NCBI GenBank assembly: GCA_000697335.1
Contig: JNEM01014345.1
Location: 1-37,357, forward strand
Length of the DNA stretch: 37,357 nucleotides
Direction: 5' to 3'
From: Conidiobolus incongruus B7586
Taxonomy: Eukaryota > Entomophthoromycota > Entomophthoromycetes > Entomophthorales > Conidiobolaceae
A program made the position numbers and the translations under genes. The notes beneath the pieces were generated by a model. That model was not told the DNA's origin, made no database searches, and saw nothing but the letters and a program-made list of their open reading frames with translations. This document shows, in pieces, positions 12,801 through 24,184 of this stretch. Within the stretch, counting starts at the first letter, position 1. The number at the start of each line of letters is the position of its first letter.

Positions 12801-14566
12801 TTAGTTGGTAAAATCTTTAGCTGAATGCTTGACATAAGCCTTAACCTTGGAGCGCTTCTTATTTCTAAACATTTATAATTAATTTCATACAGTAAAAGTA
12901 ACTGAAATTATCTCTTACCTGACACGGCTACGATTTTCAACCAAATTCTTTTTGGTAAATTTGTGATAATGTTGTTCAAAAGGATTGCTGGCGGTCTATT
13001 AACATAATATCAATAAAAACTCAACAATAATGAATAGCTAATAGCATACCTGAATGTTTCTAAGAGTGGGAGCAACTTCATCATTGACTTCAATTTTATC
13101 AGGTTTAACACTAAAAATCGTGAATTAATACAAACCTATGAAAATCATACAAATTTAATTACGCATATTTTCCAAACTTAGCCTTAGGTAAAAGTTTGGC
13201 TTCCTCACTCTGTTTTTTGGTGAGCTGAATTTTCTCTTCAACTTCTTTGGATGTTTGATCAACTTCTTTTTTGAGATTTTTAAGGCTAAAACGAAAAGTT
13301 AAAACTATAATAATGGATGATTAAATGCAATGCATACTTAGTGAAAGTGATATTTTCTTGCTTCTTCTTGAGTTTTTTATTTTGTAATTTTTTCTAAATC
13401 AAAGCAAATTATTTTACAATGATCACAATTTATACATTTTCTAAACTTTACCTGAATCTTAAGATTATTTTTCTTCTTACGATCAGCTTTGGTAAGACGC
13501 TTAGGATCAGCGGAAGTGGTCTTTTCAACAGGTTCTAGATCTTCAGTCTTTTTATCTGACTCTTCTTCTTCTTCTTCTTCACTGTATTCGATCTGATGTT
13601 TCCAAGATAAGTTTATAGTCAATAAATGATTATATAAAAATTACTTCATCCATTTCGCCAGGTTCATTTTTACTAGCCTTAATTGTGTCTGTAATCTCTT
13701 TCCATTTTTGACCTTCGAGAATCTTGGCTTCATTTTGTTGTTTACTGGCTTCAATCAATTCCTAAAATAATAGATAAATAAGAATCGGGCTACTCTTTAG
13801 ATTGTATCATTTACCTTATGTTTTTCTTTTTCAGGTTGATAAGAATAGCCGGGATGTACAACATTGGGATCTTCCTTGAGAATAGGTTTCATATCCATAG
13901 TATGAGGGCGCTATTGAGAACATTTAATCCAATGAAATTAAAATTGAGATTATTGGGCTAACTTTGATAACAGGAGCATGGAGGGAGTCAATATCAGCAA
14001 ATTGCTGAGCTTCAGGGTCTTCATTTTCTTCTTTATCCCACAAACTTGCCAATTTTCTAGCTTTTTTACTCTTTCCAATTTTTTTAGTAATTTGAGGTTG
14101 AACAACGATATTTTTGCTAGTTTGACTAGCTGGTTTCTTTTGGGAGTAAATTTTGGATTGAACAGCAGGAACGGCTGAGCGTGCGTTTAATACTTGATCG
14201 ATATAAGTAGTTTTCACGACCAAAGGAGTAGTGGTTTCTGAATAAAGATATTATTATATTGTTATTTCATTGTGATTTTTGATCTAACCTTCTTGATCTC
14301 CAAGAGTATCTTCTTCGAATAAAGCTTCGTCTGGAAGTTGAGAACCACTTACACTAAAATTATTCATGTTAGTAATTGGATTTCTTAGCAGATATTATAT
14401 TATATCAGAAATAAATTTACCCATATTTAATTTGATCAAGTTCATTTTGCTTTAAACCTTCCTCGACTTGGTTCAAATCAATATTCTTTCTCCATTGCTT
14501 TTTACCCTTCCTGTTAGATTTATTCTTTTTATTGATTTCAATATTTGTAAAATTATTTTCAGTCAT
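12801..14566 (-). CDS. NOP53: Ribosome biogenesis protein NOP53 (GLTSCR2 family)
   Basis: Nucleolar 60S assembly factor; in yeast Nop53 recruits the exosome helicase Mtr4 to process 7S pre-rRNA. Eleven exons in gene order: 14421-14566, 14289-14353, 13963-14237, 13815-13910, 13645-13761, 13452-13592, 13338-13393, 13163-13285, 13050-13110, 12919-12995 and 12801-12864. All phases fit, giving 406 residues against about 455 in yeast. Family landmarks are the N-terminal KGKKQWRKNIDLNQVEE, DEALFEEDTLGDQE, the Arg/Lys-rich KKIGKSKKARKLASLWD, VVHPGYSYQPEKEKHK, an acidic run (EYSEEEEEEE), and a basic C-terminus with FGKYAVKP and ENRSRVRNKKRSKVKAYVK. It is the second most intron-dense gene here after MCCC2. 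Confidence 0.94.
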
Positions 14567-14648
14567 TTTATATATCTCTATTTATTCTGTCTGAAAGAAT
14601 GATACATATTTTAAAGCAATAAGATTAAGTAATATTAAAAAATAATAT

Positions 14649-14657
14649 ATCCCATAA
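14649..14657 (+). promoter_or_regulatory. ATCCCATAA motif upstream of NOP53 (reverse to the gene)
   Basis: Exact copy about 83 bp upstream of the NOP53 start. It is the only exact copy whose orientation is opposite to its neighbouring gene. Confidence 0.45.
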
Positions 14658-15951
14658 GTTCAATGTCATAGAAAAGAATTTTAAGTTATGGTTGCATTTT
14701 CTCTAATACATAGTATTATCAATTATAAATTATTTAAATTATATAAATTATATCATCAGTTTTATATGTTCTTAAGCTTACTATTTTTTCTTTCTATTTC
14801 CATTGGTTATATTTACTTAATCCGAAACCTAAATACATTTTTTTATTTCAATACCTCGAAACTATGTTAATATTTTGATTATATTTAAATAAAATTCCCA
14901 TTATTCTACATTTATGTTAAATTTATAATGGCAAATATAATTTGACTGACATTAAATTCTAGTTTAATTTTAGAGTTTACATATTTTTATTTACCATATA
15001 AAATTAGCTACGATAATTTATAATTTAATGGTAAAATTGAATATTAATTAAAAATTTAAATTTTTAGCTTAATTTTTTATTCAAGAATTCGTGATAATAA
15101 ATCTTAAATTTATAAATAAACTGGATCACAATGTGGAAATTCCAGGATTAATGGCAATTTTCTTCAATTATAAACAAGAAATATCCATTTGTATATGTTG
15201 AAATTTATTATGCTCGTAATAAGTTATATTACCTAAATTCATAAACATCAATTTTTGGCAGCTTCAAGTATTATAGATTTTCTATAATATCTTCGGAATT
15301 GATTTATAGCGTATAATCAAAAAGTATTCCATTATATACTATAGAATTATTTAAGTCTAAAGTAATTTATGAAATAGTATTTTGGAATATTTCCTGTGAA
15401 AATTTAATCTTAATAGAAAATATTACTGTCATATATGTATTACTACATTTAGAAATTGAATTTTGCCAATTATTGAATTAAATATTTAAGGACAAATATC
15501 GAAAAATAACTCCAAGATTATAGTGAAGTGCACTTTGTAGAGTTATTATATATATATATATATATATGTGAGGTTAAATAACTATGTAAGTTATTAGTAT
15601 AAAATTTTGATATATAGTTTGAAAATCTTCAGTTTCAAAATACAAAGATACTTGATATTTCAAATTTAGAAAATGATGAATATTAAGCATATTTGAAAAA
15701 ATAAAATATTTACGTATTGAAATTTTTAGAGTGATAATTTGAAAATAATAACTGTTAATGGAATATTAACAACAAATATATAATAAATGTAATATATTTA
15801 AAAAGTAATCTTTATGACTTTAAATGAGTTTATATACCTGATTTTCATATAACTACATATTATTAAACTGATCTTTTGTTGAAAATAAAAATGAATGAAT
15901 TATCCAAACAATATCCACTTAACTCAAATATATTGCTAGACTTCTCAGATT

Positions 15952-15960
15952 ATCCCATAA
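15952..15960 (+). promoter_or_regulatory. ATCCCATAA motif upstream of the FN3 gene
   Basis: Exact copy about 208 bp before the FN3/coiled-coil start codon, in the gene's orientation. It falls inside the small ORF at 15891-16106, which argues that this ORF is not coding or is a leader ORF. Confidence 0.45.
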
Positions 15961-16167
15961 ATCAAATTCTACAGGATGATTTCAAATACAATCAAGTTCC
16001 CGATTTAGCTTATATTAAGCTCAATATCCTTAAACTAGAATTTAATGATAATCAAAATATATATTTATTGATATCCATAAATTTAATAAAATATCAGCAA
16101 ATATAAAATATTCTTCAATATCTATCCTTAATCACTATATGTGCTATTGTATTGCATTTCAATTTGA

Positions 16168-18132
16168 ATGAGTATGTATATCAATGTCCAATTAGGCGCT
16201 TTTACAGGTTTACTTTACTTAATCATTATTGTTACTAATGGTCTTTTAAGCTTCTATTTTCCATATTCTAGCCTCGGTCTTACTTTTACAGTACTGGTCT
16301 ATGGTTTGTTAGTTACCGCTAGCCCCACTGCAAAAGCCTTGGCTTCGGTGCTAACTGTAGCTCGAATTAATACCATTTGGAACTTTCCATTTCACCTTTC
16401 TTCTTATGGCTTGAGCATCGTCTATTTTTTTATATTTTTGATCTTGATAATAATTCAGAGGATATTTGCCTCTATTTTGGATACTTTTACTTTTATTTGC
16501 GATGTATTTGGCATTCAAATTCCTGAGCAAACTAGAATATACTCTAGGAAAATACATTGGGATCGGGCTTATTTCTGTTGGCCCAAGCCAAAAAATTATT
16601 TTATAAGCAAATTCTTAATTGAAATGAACGGTGTGCTAGTGGGCGAATGCTCCCCGCTAGAAGAATTCATTGGCTTTACAGGATTAAAACCTGACACTAT
16701 TTATAGGCTTCGGATTTGGGCTGTAAGTTATTCGCGAGGAACAGCTCCCTCTAAATATTTTGCATTTCGAACACTTAAACCTCCACTTCCTTTGAATGAA
16801 ACCAATTCGTCTTCCCAAATCCCTTATTCTGGGTTAAATAAGAACTTCACGCTTCAAGATAGAATAGCAAATTTGAAAGAGGAGCTTGAGGAGCTTCAAG
16901 CAAGTCGAGCGAAACTTCGATCTGAAGAAAGATGTATATCTAATCAGGAAATGCTTAAAGATGTTCAATCTGAGTTGAAACAAGCTGAGTTTTCTTATTC
17001 CGAGTTCGAAAAGCGCATTAATAAATTGCGATCTGAGTTGGATGCTATTCAGAATGAAAAGCATTCTATTGAGGAAAGAAAAAGAACTATTGAAAGGGAA
17101 TTAGATGCCATCTCCAAAATCAACCGTAAATTGGAATATGAACACACTTCACAAATCCAAGAACTAAAATCCATCCACACTCAATTCAAAAACTATAATC
17201 AGAAAATCCAAAGTCATCATGAAAAGCATAGCAAGGATATTTCGTCTTTTGAGCAGCAGCAGGCGGCATTAAAACAAGACCTGGTGAAGATTCAAGAGCA
17301 ATATGACCAAGCTTCCAAAGAGTTTTCAAACGAGTCGTCGATTATGAAGGATTATCAAGACGAGCTTTGCAAGCTGACCGAGAAATGCGAAAAATTTGCC
17401 CAAGATATAAAAGAATATGGTAGCTATGAAAACTTAAGACTCCACAGACAACTGAGTCAGGAGTTTGCAGATTTGAAAGCTCAAGAGGAGAGCCTTACCC
17501 AAGAGCTCCAAAACACCAATCGCCACAAGTTATCCATTCTTCACAATCTCGCCGATTCACGTCGCAAAACTGCGCCATCCAAAAGTCAATTAGGTAAATA
17601 CAAGAAAACCTCCTCCAATTCCTCTTCAACCCCCATTTTGCCAACATTTGATACTGAAAACGAAGTCGAGGCCGAACCCGAAATTGCCTTGTCTAGCCCT
17701 AATCGACTTTTACGAGCATTCAACTGGAAAACAGCCTTCCCCAAACCCAATAAAGACAAAAAGGTTGAAGAGTCACAATCACATATGAAGACTTTTACTT
17801 GGAATCCATTTGGTCAAAGAGTTTTCTCACCTCCCAGCTTAAACAATGGCGAGATGATTCGTTCCACTTCTCCTTCTATCATTTCACTTTTGGATAATCA
17901 AGAGGCATCGCCTAACGGTGAATCAAGCCATAAGCCTCACGAATTATCATCTGAAGAGTCATCACGTCACTCTTCACCAAAATCCATCCTCACACTGCAT
18001 TTGGGAAACGATCCTCAAACCATGTTTAATCCTTCTACTATAATACCCAATCGCACCGAATCCTCCAATCTGCCTTTTTTTTCACTTCCTCACGACATCA
18101 TGCATTCTGAAACTTTAACTGACAAGAAGTAA
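16168..18132 (+). CDS. Membrane-anchored fibronectin-III / coiled-coil protein
   Basis: Intronless, 654 residues. Hydrophobic segments lie at about 9-30, 35-52 and 80-105. A short FGIQIPE linker (residues 124-130) leads to one fibronectin type III domain (about 130-203), including IHWDRAYFCWPKP, FLIEMNGVLVGE and TGLKPDTIYRLRIWAVS. A long heptad-rich coiled coil covers about 228-445, followed by a Ser/Pro/Asn-rich disordered tail. The membrane-segment, GxQIPE, FN3, coiled-coil order resembles an uncharacterised protein I recall from filamentous fungi; I know no assigned function. With its N-terminal membrane anchor it may act as a tether or organelle-surface scaffold, which is inference. The first ATG (MSMYIN) was chosen; a second Met two codons later is equally possible. 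Confidence 0.82.
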   Translation: MSMYINVQLGAFTGLLYLIIIVTNGLLSFYFPYSSLGLTFTVLVYGLLVTASPTAKALASVLTVARINTIWNFPFHLSSYGLSIVYFFIFLILIIIQRIFASILDTFTFICDVFGIQIPEQTRIYSRKIHWDRAYFCWPKPKNYFISKFLIEMNGVLVGECSPLEEFIGFTGLKPDTIYRLRIWAVSYSRGTAPSKYFAFRTLKPPLPLNETNSSSQIPYSGLNKNFTLQDRIANLKEELEELQASRAKLRSEERCISNQEMLKDVQSELKQAEFSYSEFEKRINKLRSELDAIQNEKHSIEERKRTIERELDAISKINRKLEYEHTSQIQELKSIHTQFKNYNQKIQSHHEKHSKDISSFEQQQAALKQDLVKIQEQYDQASKEFSNESSIMKDYQDELCKLTEKCEKFAQDIKEYGSYENLRLHRQLSQEFADLKAQEESLTQELQNTNRHKLSILHNLADSRRKTAPSKSQLGKYKKTSSNSSSTPILPTFDTENEVEAEPEIALSSPNRLLRAFNWKTAFPKPNKDKKVEESQSHMKTFTWNPFGQRVFSPPSLNNGEMIRSTSPSIISLLDNQEASPNGESSHKPHELSSEESSRHSSPKSILTLHLGNDPQTMFNPSTIIPNRTESSNLPFFSLPHDIMHSETLTDKK

Positions 18133-19814
18133 AAAGTATAAAACTCATTCAATTTTTACTATATATTATTATACTCTATAACTCTTTAATTTAATTAGAA
18201 CTTGCAGTATTTTATTTTCTTCAACGAATGAATCATTTTCAGTTACATAACCAATAATACTAAAACCCTTAAATTACAATTCAAATAACAATATTATAAA
18301 GCAAGTTTCAAAATATTAATTATTGGTTCAAATTCTCCGTTGTTTTAAATAATTATTAAATTACGATATACTTGAATAAAATGATTCAGAAATACTATTA
18401 TTACTTAATCAGTATTTTAACTTTTTTCATAGGTTAAATTTATTTATTCTATTCTACCAAGTATTAACAACTATCACCTCAACATTTTATTCATGTCATA
18501 TTTTTAATTATTATACATCATTTAAAATTTTTTGTATATTCTGATTAATAATAATGGAATATATCATTTATTCAATTCATAATATATTCAATATTATTGG
18601 TATATCTTATCGATATCTGAATATTCATCGTAGTTTATAAGATAACTCAATAATTTACAAAAATATACTTGTGGAAAATGATATTTTTTAACATAACTAA
18701 ATCAATTAATATATTTATCAGCTTTCATTATTCATAATAACTCAATAAAATACTAATCAATCAATTATTTTATTACTAATATATAATAAATATTCATAAA
18801 ATATTTGCATTATCTTTTAATTAATAATGTAATCGAATTAGATTTATATTCAATTGAATATTATAACTTAGGTATTTGACTGGTATTATTTTTTCAATAT
18901 TCAATAATTTGTTTAAATTCTAAAAAAATATATTACATTTCTACTTTTTTGACAGACCAATTTTTTAATACATCATTTAAGGTTGTATAATATATTATGA
19001 TTTATATTACTTAAATAAGCTCAGAAAACATGATCAATTTATTTGTTTTATCCTAATATCTTTATTTTTGACAAAATTTTATTCAATTATTTAAAAACCT
19101 TATAAAGTTTATTACAAGATTAAATACTGATAATTCTATATTCAATATTGGAGTAAAATATTTAAAAGTGATTGATGTTTTACTATATGCGTATATACTC
19201 GCAGTGGTAGAATCAATTCAATGATTTTAATTTAGTCTATGTTAATGATTATGTCAGAAAAGACTAAAAATAATTCAATAAGATATCACACTATATCGAA
19301 AACATGTGAATAGAATGAATTAATGTCTGATCTCATTAATATCAATTAATATTCTTTTATTGAAGTCATTTTCAGGTTTATAAATAATAATTATAAAATT
19401 AACAAATGATTGTTTTTAATTAATATTGATTTCTCATGAAAATATAGGAAATATATAATATTGTGAAATATTTACAATAGATTTTTAATTTATAACTAGT
19501 ATTTTTAGATGTAAATTAATCCACACTGGCTGAATTTTTATCTATTCAGCATATATCAATATTCATATTTACTTTATCGACCCCGCATTAGTATTTTCCT
19601 TTTTAAATTTGTAATTTTCATTGAATTTATTTCAAATTTGACTCATTTTAGATGCATAAAAGTGTACGGAGAATAATTAAAATTAAGTTGATTAGATCAT
19701 TGGGTTTGAGAAAGTATAAATATTAGATATTTCCCAATCTTCAAAATTCATCTTTGAACAATAATTTTTTTTAGTTAATTAAATCATTCCTTTAATTGAT
19801 TGATTGCTATTACA
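18133..19814. other. AT-rich spacer upstream of TFIIS
   Basis: About 1.7 kb without a recognisable gene. The nearest thing to the recurrent motif is a weak TTCCCAATC near 19731. Confidence 0.6.
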
Positions 19815-20938
19815 ATGACTGAAGCATCTAATGAACAATTAATTAATATTAATAAAAAGCTAACTAAAAGTATGGATTCTCAAAATAATGAAGTAATTAA
19901 TAACCCAAAATTTAAATATCTTATATGAGCTAATTATTGATATAGGTTGTCTATGACTTGTTATTAGAGTTAAATGATCTCAAAGTTACTCCTCCTGGCA
20001 TGAAGGTAAATCTAATTAATTGGTTATTTAACATAAATTATAATAATTTTTAGGCTTCTAAAATTGGTTTGACTGTTGCTAAATTGAGAAAGGATTCTAA
20101 TTCTAAAATCGCCAAACTTGCTTCTGAATTAATTACACAATGGAAGTCGGCTGTTAAGGAAGTTAAGGAATCCAGATCTAACCCCGGTTCATTTAGTGAA
20201 AAAGGTATTAATTTAGTATCTCGTGTTTTGAATTATGATTTTAACATTATATTTTTGAAGATCTCAAACCTCCAAAATTAGAAACTAGAAAGTCTATTTC
20301 ACAGAGAACCATTCATTCTGACAATATCAAATACATCCCCATTGGACATGATACTCGTGATAAATCATTGGGTCTTCTTTACTCCTGTTTGGCATTAGAA
20401 GATAATTCAGGTAATGTATTATGATTAGATATATCGTATATTTATTAATTTTTTTCTTTTAGAATCACAATTGGTATACGAAAAGGCTCAAGAAATTGAA
20501 AAAGCAGTTTTCAATTTGGATAGTGCTGTTGGCGATGCTTATAAAATTAAGATTAGAACTTTAGCTGGTTACCTTAGACAGAATGCTGGTGGTGATCTTA
20601 GACAAAGATTATTAAAAGGAGAGCTTACTGGAGATGTATTTTCCACTATGAAGCCTATGGATTTAGCATCCGATGACTATAAAGCTGAAATTAAAAAGAT
20701 TGAAGACCAGAATTTATTCAACATCAAGGGTGCTGGCAATCAACAAGCTGAAACAGATGCTTTTAAATGTGGTAAATGTGGTCAAAGGAAGTGTACTTAT
20801 TACCAAATGCAAACTCGAAGTGCTGATGAACCTATGACTACGTTCGTTACATGCATGAACTGTAATAATCGCTGGAAGGTAGCATTAATATGGACCATAT
20901 CAATTATTAAATATTAATTTAATTTCCTTTAGTTTTAA
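19815..20938 (+). CDS. DST1: Transcription elongation factor TFIIS
   Basis: Rescues stalled RNA polymerase II by stimulating cleavage of the backtracked transcript. Exons: 19815-19892, 19946-20005, 20054-20204, 20261-20410, 20463-20878 and 20933-20938, giving 286 residues (yeast Dst1 is 309). It has an N-terminal LW/TFIIS-N bundle (VVYDLLLELNDLKVTPPGMK onward, with SELITQWKSAVKEV), the central polymerase-binding domain (YEKAQEIEKAVF, KIKIRTLAGYLRQN, LRQRLLKGEL), and a C-terminal zinc ribbon CGKC...CMNC. The acidic catalytic hairpin reads RSADEPMTTFVTC with the essential Asp-Glu. The last coding exon is just TTT TAA, restoring the family ending NNRWKF; without that splice the protein would end in an unrelated tail. 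Introns are 48-56 nt. Confidence 0.97.
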
Positions 20939-21388
20939 ATTGTTTTATATAGACTGCATATTTTGGATTGATCACTATTTATGTTTTAAGCACAGTATAG
21001 TCACATTATACTCACTATCAATGCTTTGATTTATTAATAGTATTTATTTTATATATTATAAATAAACATTTTTCCATTTTATTATTTAAATTAAAAATGT
21101 GTATTTTGATATATAGATTTTTAATTATATTTTCTATATTCATACTCATCAAATATAATTAATATTATTAAAATAATTTTATTATATCATTGATAATTTT
21201 TTAAATTGAATTTATAAATAATGGATCTTTTACATGTAATATTCATGAATTCATTAATTCAAAATCCCATAAACTCGAAATGAGGAATGAATAAAATTAT
21301 TTGTTTTATTTTGATTGATGAGATGAGGTTATCTAATAATAATTGATAAAATAATAATATAAGATTTATTAATTATTTTCATTTAAAG
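20939..21388. other. Spacer between TFIIS and EIF3F
   Basis: Contains only the TFIIS 3' flank and the EIF3F promoter region, with a motif copy at 21264-21272. Confidence 0.65.
21264..21272 (+). promoter_or_regulatory. ATCCCATAA motif upstream of EIF3F
   Basis: Exact copy about 116 bp before the EIF3F start, in the gene's orientation. Confidence 0.55.
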
Positions 21389-22288
21389 ATGCCATTAAGT
21401 AACCAACATAATATCCTTTCCTTAGACTTACCCTCCCATTCTATTAGTGGTTCTACCAACAGATCTCTCACTACTTCCATTCATCCTGTTGTTTTCTTTT
21501 CCATTCTTGATCACTATTTACGCCGCCCTGAAGAGCAACAGAGAGTTATTGGCACTTTGTTAGGAACCCGTTCCGATGACGGATCTCATATTGAGATTAC
21601 CAACTGTTTTGCTGTTCCTCACGAAGAAAACCAAGATCAAGTTGCTATTGATATGGAATATCACCGCAACATGTTTGAATTAAACAACCAAGTTAATCCC
21701 AATGAAGTTATTGTCGGTTGGTATGCTACTGGATCCAGTCTCAACTCTTACTCCGCCATTATCCAAGACTTTTACAACAACGAAATCTCACCTATGCAAG
21801 CTATTCATTTAACTATGGATACCAACCTCTCAAACAATCAATTAGGTGTTGAAACTTACGTCAGCTCACCCATCGGTATTTCTAAAAAACCCGAAAATTG
21901 CATGTTTTTACCCATTCCCTGTGATATTAAATTGGGACGTGGCGAAAGAAGCGCTTTGGATATGTTAAGCATGGCTAAAGATCAGCCCAACAGCCGTGCC
22001 AGCTTATTATCAGATACCGAAAGTTTAATTCGTGCCATTCAAGAAGTTATACAAATGATTGACCGTGTACAATCCTATGTTCAATCCGTTCTCAAAGGTG
22101 AAATTGTTGGTAACAACACTTTAGGCAGATATTTAATGGATACCCTTGCTATGATTCCTAAGGTAGAACCTAAAGAATTTGGTAGATTATTCAACTCTCA
22201 CCTTCAAGATTTATTAATGGTCGTTTATTTGAGTAAGATGACTCAAGCACAATTAGCTATCTCTGAAAACTTGCAAAGTTTGGTTTAA
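21389..22288 (+). CDS. EIF3F: Translation initiation factor eIF3 subunit F
   Basis: MPN-domain subunit of the eIF3 complex that prepares the 40S subunit for mRNA loading in the cytosol. It is intronless, 299 residues. The MPN core spans about 30-165, with SIHPVVFFSILDHYLRR, RVIGTLLGTRSDDGSHIEI, AIDMEYHRNMFELNNQVNP and EVIVGWYATGSSLNSYSA, all diagnostic of subunit F. The HxH zinc ligands of active JAMM deubiquitinases are absent (WYATG instead), as in other non-catalytic MPN proteins. The C-terminal half is helical (VIQMIDRVQSYVQSVLKGE, LLMVVYLSKMTQAQLAISE). Codon choice is richer in C than in the intron-bearing neighbours, suggesting high expression. A motif copy lies about 116 bp upstream. 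Confidence 0.97.
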   Translation: MPLSNQHNILSLDLPSHSISGSTNRSLTTSIHPVVFFSILDHYLRRPEEQQRVIGTLLGTRSDDGSHIEITNCFAVPHEENQDQVAIDMEYHRNMFELNNQVNPNEVIVGWYATGSSLNSYSAIIQDFYNNEISPMQAIHLTMDTNLSNNQLGVETYVSSPIGISKKPENCMFLPIPCDIKLGRGERSALDMLSMAKDQPNSRASLLSDTESLIRAIQEVIQMIDRVQSYVQSVLKGEIVGNNTLGRYLMDTLAMIPKVEPKEFGRLFNSHLQDLLMVVYLSKMTQAQLAISENLQSLV

Positions 22289-23012
22289 TATTATATTATA
22301 TAAAACACAACAAATCTCTACGTATAAATATATATTATTATCCAAAATATTTATTTTAATAATATTATAGCTTTTATTTCAGAATAAATTTTTGGATTAT
22401 TAATTTCTTATAAAAAATAATAAATTAATTTATTTTTAATTCTTTATTTCTAGAATCATTTATCAGTGTAATATACGAATATTGTTCATTTATTTTTTAT
22501 TGATTTTCAAGAATGTCATAATGATATATTTTAAATAAATCTTCTTTTTATACATTTTTATTAGTTTGTATAAAAGAATTAATCACTATTTGATATACTT
22601 TTAAATTGTGAAAAATCAACAATTTTATGATTTAAGCTAAGAATTGAAATAGATTAAGCATAAAAATATTCATTATATTGTATTATATCATGCTATAGTT
22701 GATAAACGGAATTTAATATATAAACAGTGATATATGTTAGTACATTGAAACTATATAATGGTATTATTCTATAAAAAACAAATCCTAATATTTTACCCCA
22801 TTCCATAATTCAATGATTTATGAATATGATATAATGTTTAATCAGTAAAAATAAATAATATAACTAATCAATGTGGTCAATTAATATCACTATTAAATTT
22901 TATACAAGTTGATAAAGTTCAATATATAAAATTATACGTTGTGAATAATAAAAAATTCATATATATGATAAAATTTTTATTAATCAATAATTTATTGAAC
23001 GAAATAAAAACT
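22289..23012. other. Convergent spacer between EIF3F and ARPC4
   Basis: Only AT-rich 3' flanks are seen and no gene is recognisable. Confidence 0.65.
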
Positions 23013-23684
23013 TTAAAAGATTAACTAAAAAAGTATGTTAGTTATTTGAATTAATGAGAAAATACATAAAGTTACTTGAGATAAGTAAGATTCGGCAACA
23101 ACACGAGCTCTCGCGTTCAAACTTAATTTCATTTCGGAAATTTCCTTATCAACTTCTTCCATGAACTCAATGATAAAGTCAATTAACTTGTGTTTATACA
23201 TTTGCTCGGTATGGAAGTTAGTAATTAAGAAACTAATATCATATCCCTATTAAATATATAATATTTAAGTATTTTTCAATAATAACAATATAAAATTAAT
23301 ATTACTTCAACAGGTTTGCGTCTTAAAATAATAAAACTTTCTGCTCTTTGCATTAAAAATCGAGATAATTTATGACATAAAATCTTTTCTATTTCATCGG
23401 CTTGTTTAATTTTGATACTAAAACGAATGCTATTGATGCTAGGTTCAATTAAAACCTGTTCATTTTCATTTCTAGATATTTTAATGGGGTTTAATAATAC
23501 TTCAGGTGTAGTTCTATTTAGGAGATGAGTTTTATAATTGATGAAAAGATTGATAAAATTACCTAGCTTCAACCTCGGGAATATTGTGTTTTTCAACCAC
23601 TTGACTAGAGAAATTTTCAACACATAAACAGGCTGTCAATGATGAACGGACTGCCTTTAAATATGGGCGAAGAGTATTAGACAT
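23013..23684 (-). CDS. ARPC4: Arp2/3 complex 20 kDa subunit ARPC4
   Basis: Core subunit holding the Arp2/3 complex together on actin branches (Arc19 in yeast). Exons in gene order: 23563-23684, 23306-23513, 23076-23246 and 23013-23024, giving 170 residues against 168 in human. Near-identical blocks to human include [74 protein letters not shown] and [20 protein letters not shown]. The last coding exon is only twelve bases and encodes Leu-Ile-Phe-stop. The 51-nt intron before it has CTAAC about 14 nt from its acceptor. Reading through that intron instead adds about 15 unrelated hydrophobic residues, so the spliced end is favoured. It implies a branched-actin system. Confidence 0.97.
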
Positions 23685-23786
23685 GATTTCAATTGAATGA
23701 TATTCTGTATTATAAAAAATATTAAATGATTTGAATTCAAAGAATGAGATGATGAAATTCAAATGATATATTCAATGTGACCAGTT

Positions 23787-23795
23787 TTATGGGAT
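23787..23795 (-). promoter_or_regulatory. ATCCCATAA motif upstream of ARPC4
   Basis: Exact copy on the minus strand, about 102 bp upstream of the ARPC4 start and in the gene's orientation. A TTCCCATTT variant lies a few bases further upstream. Confidence 0.55.
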
Positions 23796-24184
23796 CTCAT
23801 TCCCATTTACTAATTCTAAAAATTAATATCATTTGATTTATTATGTATCCTTGGCAATATAAAAATTTAACTGATACGCTATACACTTTGTAATCATAAA
23901 TCAATAATTATAATACTTGAATATTCGCTATACTACATTATAAATCAACATGAAAATTAGATATATAACATCATTGTTTTTAATTAATCTAATAATTGCC
24001 AATTTTGTTAACAGTTAAAAAGAAAATAAAATTAAAATTTAATACCTATAGTAATTATAGCATTTATTTCGATATATCTTATATATTAATTTATAATATT
24101 AAGAATTGTAAAAATATAGATAAAAATAAATCAAAATTAATATGAATAAATGTACATCACTTATGATAATATATAAAAAATCAA

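Larger units (their letters stand above)
14567..16167. other. Divergent spacer between NOP53 and the FN3 gene
   Basis: Two motif copies lie here, one near each gene. A small ORF at 15891-16106 (71 codons) and one at 14688-14870 have no recognisable family. TA repeats lie at 15547-15568 and a TTCCCATTA variant at 14895-14903. Confidence 0.55.

Noticed and set aside
14688-14870. 60-codon ORF on + just after a motif copy
   Set aside because: Leu/Tyr/Phe/Ile-rich chance-like sequence; the motif fits NOP53 by distance, though in reverse orientation.
18315-18345. GGTTCAAATTC as a tRNA B box
   Set aside because: No A box, acceptor stem or cloverleaf could be formed around it.
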